DNA of 38,223 nt from Elusimicrobiaceae bacterium. Its GTDB lineage: Bacteria; Elusimicrobiota; Elusimicrobia; Elusimicrobiales; Elusimicrobiaceae. Position 1 is the stretch's first letter; each line of letters opens with the position of its first letter. The notes under the pieces were generated by a model. The model ran no database searches, was not told the DNA's origin, and saw only the letters and a program-made list of their open reading frames with translations. This document shows, in pieces, positions 33,731 through 38,223 of the stretch. The position numbers were made by a program, and so were the translations under genes. The DNA is taken from NCBI GenBank assembly GCA_017646765.1, contig JAGCMD010000052.1:1-38223 (forward strand), read 5' to 3'.

Positions 33731-35233
33731 ATGAAGAATTTACAAAGCCGCCTGCAATTGCTGTTTTCGTCGCACAATCGGCCATGGGCGGCGCGCGTTT
33801 TTACAGGGGTTTGTGTCGTTAGTTCGCTAATAATGGCTTTGTATATGTTGGGCATGCGTTTTGCTTTTTTGTCCAACGGCCTGAGCCACGACGAACTTTA
33901 TTCCGCCGCTACCGCTTCGCCTCATCTTTCCTTTGGATTTATCTGGAAGGAAATGCTGCTTAGAGATGTAAACCTACCGTTATTTAATGTGCTCTTGTTT
34001 GGTTGGAACCGGGTCTTTCCTTTTACCCCCGGTTGGATGCGTTTGTTCCCGGCTGTAACGGGAGCTTTAGCGGTAGCGGCGGCTTGGTTTTTGGCTCCAG
34101 CGTATTGGTCGCGGTTGAAAAAATATATATTTTTTACCTTAATGTCCGGCTCGTTTATTTTGGTGGCCTATGGGCGGATATTGCGTACTTACTCGTTATC
34201 TATTTTATTTGCGACGGTGTTTTCGCTGTTGGCCCTGCGGTTTATCTATCAATTTGAACAAGGGAAAAATCCGCCCGTTACGCATTGGATTTTGTTTTTT
34301 TCGGCGGGATTGTTGGGGGCGTATAGCCATTATTTTTGTTCGGCCTTGTTTTTTATTACGGCGTTGGTAACCTTTTTGTATGCTTGTTTTTATAAAGAGG
34401 GACGCGCATGGGCTTTTTGGGGGACGGCAGCGACGTTTTTCCTGTGGAGCCCGTGGCTGCTTCATACCCTTTTGATGATGGGCTCCCCCGGCGGTTCTTG
34501 GTGGTTTCAAACGCCCTTCTTCAAAGCTACTTTTGATATTTTTGTTTTTTTGTTTGGTCCGCAAACGTTGTTTGTCGCCCTGTTGTATGGGTCGGTCTTG
34601 GCGGTGGTTTCCATCGTATTTACACATAAGAAAAAACTTTTAAAACAGGCCGATTTTGTACTGCCTTTAGCACAAATACTCCTTTTGCTGGGTGTGGTGG
34701 CGGTGGTTTCTTTAAAATTTAATTTATGGTTAGAGCGCTACTTTTTGCCTATCATGGTATCTTTACTGCTTTTGTTTGCGGAGTTTTTGGAACATCTGCG
34801 TAAACAACATTGGGTGTTACTGGCGTTGTGGCCGCTGTTGCTGGGGGCATGGGTGCGATTTTTTGGTACCCTTGAATATCTTACCTGGCCGGAGTATACC
34901 GGATTGCATGAAGCATTTGTTTGGCTGACGCAGACTGAAAAAGCAGATAAGCTGCTCGTGGATTTAGCAAAAACCGGCTACCCGCGTGCCGCTCTTTGGG
35001 AGATGTTTTCTTTTTATATACCGAAAGGATATAAGTTGGAACTCATTGAATTGACGCCGAAAAATGTATCGCTTTCTTGGCAAACCAACCCGAAAACATA
35101 CATTTTGCTGCCCCTTTGTTCGCACGTTCACTTGTTAGAGACTTCCGTAAAGACCTTCTCGGAAGAAGACGGTGCCCCGTTGTTGTTTAGAGGAGATACT
35201 TGTTTGTATACGGCGCATCCGATTGCAAAATAA
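33731..35233 (+). CDS. GT-C glycosyltransferase (family 39/ArnT-like)
   Basis: This 500-residue protein has about ten or more membrane segments and a large C-terminal periplasmic part. The first loop has the acidic GT-C pair in SHDELYSAATASP and the RDVNLPLFNVLLFGWNRVF segment typical of PMT/ArnT-like enzymes, which move a sugar from a polyprenyl-phosphate donor to lipid or protein on the periplasmic side. The acceptor is unknown. The adjacent GT2 enzyme probably makes the lipid-linked sugar donor. The gene starts 9 bases after the Trx-CcdA gene. Confidence 0.88.
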   Translation: MKNLQSRLQLLFSSHNRPWAARVFTGVCVVSSLIMALYMLGMRFAFLSNGLSHDELYSAATASPHLSFGFIWKEMLLRDVNLPLFNVLLFGWNRVFPFTPGWMRLFPAVTGALAVAAAWFLAPAYWSRLKKYIFFTLMSGSFILVAYGRILRTYSLSILFATVFSLLALRFIYQFEQGKNPPVTHWILFFSAGLLGAYSHYFCSALFFITALVTFLYACFYKEGRAWAFWGTAATFFLWSPWLLHTLLMMGSPGGSWWFQTPFFKATFDIFVFLFGPQTLFVALLYGSVLAVVSIVFTHKKKLLKQADFVLPLAQILLLLGVVAVVSLKFNLWLERYFLPIMVSLLLLFAEFLEHLRKQHWVLLALWPLLLGAWVRFFGTLEYLTWPEYTGLHEAFVWLTQTEKADKLLVDLAKTGYPRAALWEMFSFYIPKGYKLELIELTPKNVSLSWQTNPKTYILLPLCSHVHLLETSVKTFSEEDGAPLLFRGDTCLYTAHPIAK

Positions 35234-35242
35234 GGAGAATTT

Positions 35243-36187
35243 ATGAAAAAAATATCCATAGTTTCCAGTGCTTATAACGAGCAAGAAAATATCCCGTTGC
35301 TCTATGAGGCGGTTAAGAAGGAAATGGCAAAATGGGCGGAGCAATACGATTACGAACAAATTGTCGTGGATAACGGATCTACGGACGGTACATTAGATGT
35401 ACTACGCAAACTAGCCGCGCAAGATGCGCATGTGAAAGTAATTGCCAATGTACGCAATTTTGGGCACATCCGCAGCCCGTATTACGGTATTTTGCAAGCT
35501 GGCGGGGATGCAGTCATTTATTTGGCTTCGGATATGCAAGACCCGCCGGCGCTGATTAGTGAGTTTATTCAAGCGTGGCAAGAAGGATATGAAGTCGTTC
35601 TCGCGCAAAAAAAGCAAAGCAAGGAAGGGAAACTCTTTTTTGCTATGCGTAAATTGTATTATTGGTTGCTTAATCTGGTTAACGACTCCGGGGCCGAACT
35701 CGTTGCCAATTGCACCGGGTTTGGGCTCTTTGATAAACGCGTTGTAGATGAATTGCGCCGGTTAAACGACCCGTATCCTTATTTACGGGGACTGGTGTGT
35801 GAGTTAGGGTACAAGAAAAAATTAGTGCCTTTTGTGCAACCGCCGCGGGCCGGTGGAAAAAGTAAAAATAATTTCTATACGCTTTATGATAACGCCATGA
35901 TTGGATTTACCAACCACTCCAAAGTGCCGCTGCGGTTGGCGGCGTTTGGCGGGTTTGTGTTGGGGTTGGTCAGCTTTGTTTTGGCGTGCGTGTATTTGGG
36001 GCTTAAATTATGTTATTGGGATAAATTCCCAATGGGTACGGCTCCTATATTATTAGCGGTTTTGTTTTTTGCCTCGGTGCAACTCGTGTTTATGGGCATC
36101 TTGGGAGAATATATCGGAGCTATTTTAACGCAAGTACTTAAACGTCCGCTTGTGATAGAAAAAGAACGCATTAACTTTGATAAATAA
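35243..36187 (+). CDS. Polyprenyl-phosphate glycosyltransferase (GT2, DPM1/ArnC/GtrB-like)
   Basis: The 314-residue enzyme has a GT-A domain with VVDNGSTDGTLDVL and the metal-binding SDMQDPPALISEF (DxQDPP is the mark of DPM1/GtrB-type enzymes), then two C-terminal membrane helices (LAAFGGFVLGLVSFVLACVY and APILLAVLFFASVQLVFMG). It would transfer a sugar from a nucleotide donor to undecaprenyl phosphate on the cytoplasmic face. The product would then serve the GT-C enzyme just upstream. AAGGAG precedes the ATG. Confidence 0.92.
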   Translation: MKKISIVSSAYNEQENIPLLYEAVKKEMAKWAEQYDYEQIVVDNGSTDGTLDVLRKLAAQDAHVKVIANVRNFGHIRSPYYGILQAGGDAVIYLASDMQDPPALISEFIQAWQEGYEVVLAQKKQSKEGKLFFAMRKLYYWLLNLVNDSGAELVANCTGFGLFDKRVVDELRRLNDPYPYLRGLVCELGYKKKLVPFVQPPRAGGKSKNNFYTLYDNAMIGFTNHSKVPLRLAAFGGFVLGLVSFVLACVYLGLKLCYWDKFPMGTAPILLAVLFFASVQLVFMGILGEYIGAILTQVLKRPLVIEKERINFDK

Positions 36188-36201
36188 CCGTGGGTGGCTA
36201 T

Positions 36202-37140
36202 ATGAAAGTTCTGCTTGTACGTACGGATTCTCAATTGGGCGACACCATTTTTGAAACGTGTTTTTACCGCGAGCTGAAACGGCATTTTCCCGATGCTTAC
36301 ATCACGGTTATGGCCTGCGGCAACCGCCGCGTATTAGAAAATTTACCATATATAGATGAGTTTATTTGGCTGCCGCCCAAAGGTTTGGGCCGCATTTTGC
36401 GTGCTTTTTGCGCCTTGCCGTATATTTGGCGGCAAAATTATGATGTGTTGGTTTCTCTTACGCCTACGCTTCGTATGAAAATTTTTAATCGGTTTTTGCG
36501 CGCACGCCGCAAATTCCCGTTTGAATACCGGTTAGGTATTCCGGCTGTAAATGCTTATGTAAACATACTCAACCAACTGGGTGCCCAAGCAATAGATGCT
36601 TCCTACACGTTGGTAATTCCGCCCCAAGCCCAACAAGAAGCAACGGCTTTTTTAACCCGGCATCAACTGACGCACACTCCTTATTTAGTATTTAACCCGA
36701 TGGCCTCTTGCGTTTCTTATACACTAACGCCCCGGGACGTTTTGCGGATCGTACGCGGTTTGCGGGCGGCCGGTTTACACGCTCCGGTGGTTGTACTGGA
36801 TTACAAAAAGCAATATCCGTCTGCGGAGGCAGCTGTGTACCGTTTTGAAAGTAACGACGTTTTAGCCGTGGCACAGCTTGTTAAACAATCGGCCTATGTA
36901 CTAACGGTGGATACGGCTATTTCCCACATGGCAGCCACTTTTAATAAACCTATGACGGTTTTATTTACGGACCAGCCCCGGGCCGCCCTGCCTCGCGCTA
37001 AAAATTTAGAACACTTGATTAGTTTTGCTCCCGCTACACCCCATACGGCCGTGTTATGGGCCAAGCATACGGTACGGGCGATACCTTTACCCAACATAGT
37101 GCGTACGGTGCTTGCCGGTTGGAGCAGCGCAAGAAAATAA
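36202..37140 (+). CDS. Heptosyltransferase-family glycosyltransferase (GT9)
   Basis: I choose ATG 36202 over GTG 36190, since MKVLLVRTDSQLGDTIFETCFYREL is the standard family N-terminus. The 312-residue product has the GT9 pattern, with LGD near the start, ANxR-like MACGNRRVLENLPYIDEF, and the C-terminal donor-site block VLTVDTAISHMAATFNKPMTVLF. GT9 enzymes add ADP-heptose or related sugars to the LPS core or other glycans in the cytoplasm. It closes the operon from marC and supports a role in making a surface glycan or lipid A/core. Acceptor and sugar are not determinable. Confidence 0.9.
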   Translation: MKVLLVRTDSQLGDTIFETCFYRELKRHFPDAYITVMACGNRRVLENLPYIDEFIWLPPKGLGRILRAFCALPYIWRQNYDVLVSLTPTLRMKIFNRFLRARRKFPFEYRLGIPAVNAYVNILNQLGAQAIDASYTLVIPPQAQQEATAFLTRHQLTHTPYLVFNPMASCVSYTLTPRDVLRIVRGLRAAGLHAPVVVLDYKKQYPSAEAAVYRFESNDVLAVAQLVKQSAYVLTVDTAISHMAATFNKPMTVLFTDQPRAALPRAKNLEHLISFAPATPHTAVLWAKHTVRAIPLPNIVRTVLAGWSSARK

Positions 37141-37143
37141 TAG

Positions 37144-37172
37144 TTGCTTTTTCCCTTTTTTACTGCTATACT
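37144..37172 (+). promoter_or_regulatory. Promoter of pilin gene at 37231
   Basis: TTGCTT (37144-37149), 17-base spacer and an extended -10 TGC-TATACT (37164-37172). The leader of about 50 bases has a small CCCC/GGGG hairpin and ends in AGGAGGA. Confidence 0.75.
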
Positions 37173-37230
37173 AACCTTGTAGCCCCCCTGGGGTTGCGAA
37201 ACTCTGTAATATAAACAAATAGGAGGAAGT

Positions 37231-37812
37231 ATGAACAAGAAGGGTTTTACCTTGATTGAACTCCTGGTGGTAGTGCTTATCATCGGGATTTTGGCCGCTA
37301 TGGCCTTGCCGCAGTATTTTAAAGCGGTGGAACGCTCCCGCATGGCGGAAGCTGTGGGATTGCTCGGCAGCATTGCCCAATCTCAACAACGCAAATTCTT
37401 GCAAATTAACAAATATGCAGAGAATTTCAAGGGCTTGGATGCTGCCCCGAAAGGTGCCAACGGTTCCGTTTACTACACCAAAGGTGATCCGGAGAGCGGT
37501 GCGAACGGCAACGGCTTTGCTATTGAATTGTCCGGCAATGCTGTAGACGACGGTATGGCTACGGCTACCCGCGATGCCAACGGCAACACCTTGCAGTATA
37601 AATATGAATTGATCCGCTACTATGCCTCCAACGGTACGGCTTGCCACCCGTTGGAAGCTGATGACAACGGCGCTGCCTTGTGCGCTGACTTCTGCGGTAT
37701 CAACAGCTTGGATAACACCAAATACTGCTGCAACGACGGAAGCACGGATGACGGTGGTGAAGCGAGCTTGGACGATTTGACCGGCGCTTGCACCAAACCG
37801 ACCGCTAACTAA
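37231..37812 (+). CDS. Type IV pilin-like protein, Cys-rich head
   Basis: This 193-residue protein starts MNKKG, then FTLIELLVVVLIIGILAAMALP, a class III prepilin signal with Glu5. QYFKAVERSRMAEAVGLLGSIAQSQQRKF is the alpha-1 helix typical of Elusimicrobiota pilin-like proteins. The head is Gly/Asn/Asp-rich, with six or so Cys in the last 60 residues (ACHPLEAD, LCADFCG, YCC, GAC), probably disulfide-bonded. The strong promoter, strong ribosome site and double terminator suggest high expression. It is an orphan cassette, like the gene at 29796, and could be a major pilin. Confidence 0.94.
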   Translation: MNKKGFTLIELLVVVLIIGILAAMALPQYFKAVERSRMAEAVGLLGSIAQSQQRKFLQINKYAENFKGLDAAPKGANGSVYYTKGDPESGANGNGFAIELSGNAVDDGMATATRDANGNTLQYKYELIRYYASNGTACHPLEADDNGAALCADFCGINSLDNTKYCCNDGSTDDGGEASLDDLTGACTKPTAN

Positions 37813-37859
37813 TTTCGGTTTTTCCGAAATCAAAACCCCCGCTAAACGCGGGGGTTTTT
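37812..37859 (+). terminator. Tandem hairpins ending the pilin gene
   Basis: ATTTCGG/CCGAAAT (37812-37830, starting in the stop codon) is followed by CCCCCGC/GCGGGGG (37836-37854) and TTTTT. Confidence 0.9.
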
Positions 37860-37877
37860 GCATGTTGTTGTATAGAG

Positions 37878-37900
37878 AACCCCCGGAATAGCCGGGGGTT
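37878..37900. other. Second GC hairpin, terminator-like without U-tract
   Basis: AACCCCCGG, five-base loop, CCGGGGGTT. It has no T-run on either strand, and its sequence matches the core of the other terminators in the window. Confidence 0.6.
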
Positions 37901-38001
37901 CAATAAAGGTTATACCGGTGCCTAGGTCGTTTTAGAAGGATTATTTCTTGTTAGTTTGTTGGTGGGTAAGCGAAAGCAAGAACAGGTAGTAATAAAAAAG
38001 G

Positions 38002-38113
38002 TTGTCATCCCCGAGAGTCTCTGTCGGGGATCTCCCGCTTTTACTTACGCAAGGGTGTCTACGAACGAAGAGGAAATCGGGAGATGCCGGACAACAAATT
38101 TCCGGCATGACAA
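38002..38113. repeat. Four-armed palindromic intergenic element
   Basis: An outer stem TTGTCAT/ATGACAA (38002-38008 with 38107-38113) encloses three hairpins: CCCCGA/TCGGGG (38009-38029), ATCTCCCG/CGGGAGAT (38030-38085, with a 40-base loop) and GCCGGA/TCCGGC (38086-38106). The arms abut with no unpaired bases, which is the layout of dispersed palindromic repeats or small non-autonomous mobile elements. Copy number cannot be seen here. No ORF in it is credible. Confidence 0.65.
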
Positions 38114-38140
38114 ACTAATTTATAACAGCAAAAACCAAAA

Positions 38141-38214
38141 CGCGGGGAAACGCGAGTGACGGGATGTGGGAACTACTTTGAGTAGTGGCTAGTAGGGAGA
38201 GGGCTACGCCCGTC
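38141..38214. other. Small folded non-coding segment at the window end
   Basis: A CGCG/CGCG hairpin (38141-38154) is followed by a three-way junction. GACGGG (38158-38163) pairs with CCCGTC (38209-38214), enclosing ACTACT/AGTAGT (38172-38186) and GTAG/CTAC (38192-38207). It may be the start of a structured RNA or another repeat; the window ends nine bases later. The rest of 37901-38001 shows nothing recognisable. Confidence 0.35.
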
Positions 38215-38223
38215 CTGTGAAAA

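Noticed and set aside
37956-38159. 67-residue ORF near the window end
   Set aside because: It runs through the palindromic element, has no ribosome site and shows no protein-like pattern.

Overview
The window reads as a chromosomal segment of a Gram-negative bacterium, most likely an animal-gut member of the Elusimicrobiota. The reasons are two orphan type IV pilin-like genes with the GFTLIELLVVVLI...ALPQY signature common in that phylum, a PUFA/polyketide-synthase-like megasynthase, a group B-like [FeFe] hydrogenase (an anaerobe), a bile-salt-hydrolase/penicillin-V-acylase-family enzyme, an RND efflux operon with an outer-membrane lipoprotein, and mid-range GC. The taxonomic call is inference; no rRNA gene is present.

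Layout. (1) 1-4081, plus strand: the 3' end of a large synthase (two tandem carrier domains, a ketoreductase and a dehydratase), followed three bases later by the phosphopantetheinyl transferase that would activate it. (2) 8077-4108, minus strand: an operon ruvA-ruvB-spoIID-like-queA. (3) 8190-9716, plus strand: thymidine kinase, then about 260 bases of strongly folded non-coding sequence with its own promoter, leading into a small outer-membrane beta-barrel protein. (4) 15741-9828, minus strand: a complete tripartite RND pump operon (adaptor, inner-membrane pump, outer-membrane factor). (5) 15859-18111, plus strand: an exported protein of unknown function and a ferredoxin-domain [FeFe] hydrogenase, then tRNA-Asn. 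(6) 20162-18390, minus strand: a Pro/Gly/His-rich lipoprotein and an exported Ntn-hydrolase. (7) 20253-22911, plus strand: a KtrB/TrkH potassium channel subunit and rimO. (8) 23000-28258: an accessory-looking stretch with a conserved unknown protein, an exported HExxH metallopeptidase with YD/RHS-like repeats, an exported protein with an AHH/HNH-nuclease-like motif, and a convergent ankyrin-repeat lipoprotein. (9) 28380-31810: tRNA-His, an MFS transporter, an orphan pilin, and a ClC chloride channel/antiporter. (10) 31968-37140, plus strand: an envelope operon of marC, a thioredoxin-CcdA fusion and three glycosyltransferases (GT-C/GT39, GT2, GT9). (11) 37231 to the end: a second orphan pilin, then about 400 bases of non-coding DNA holding a compact palindromic repeat-like element and a second small folded segment.

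Two general features stand out. At many genes a clear sigma-70 -10 box ends only 6-8 bases before the ATG with no Shine-Dalgarno, which predicts leaderless mRNAs; other genes have strong AGGAGG sites. Promoters often have an extended -10 (TGCTATACT-like), and operons end in GC-rich hairpins built on a recurring CCCCCGG...CCGGGGG theme.

The best candidates for something undescribed are the folded RNA/leader at about 8809-9075, the four-armed palindromic element at 38002-38113, and the metallopeptidase-YD/AHH gene pair.
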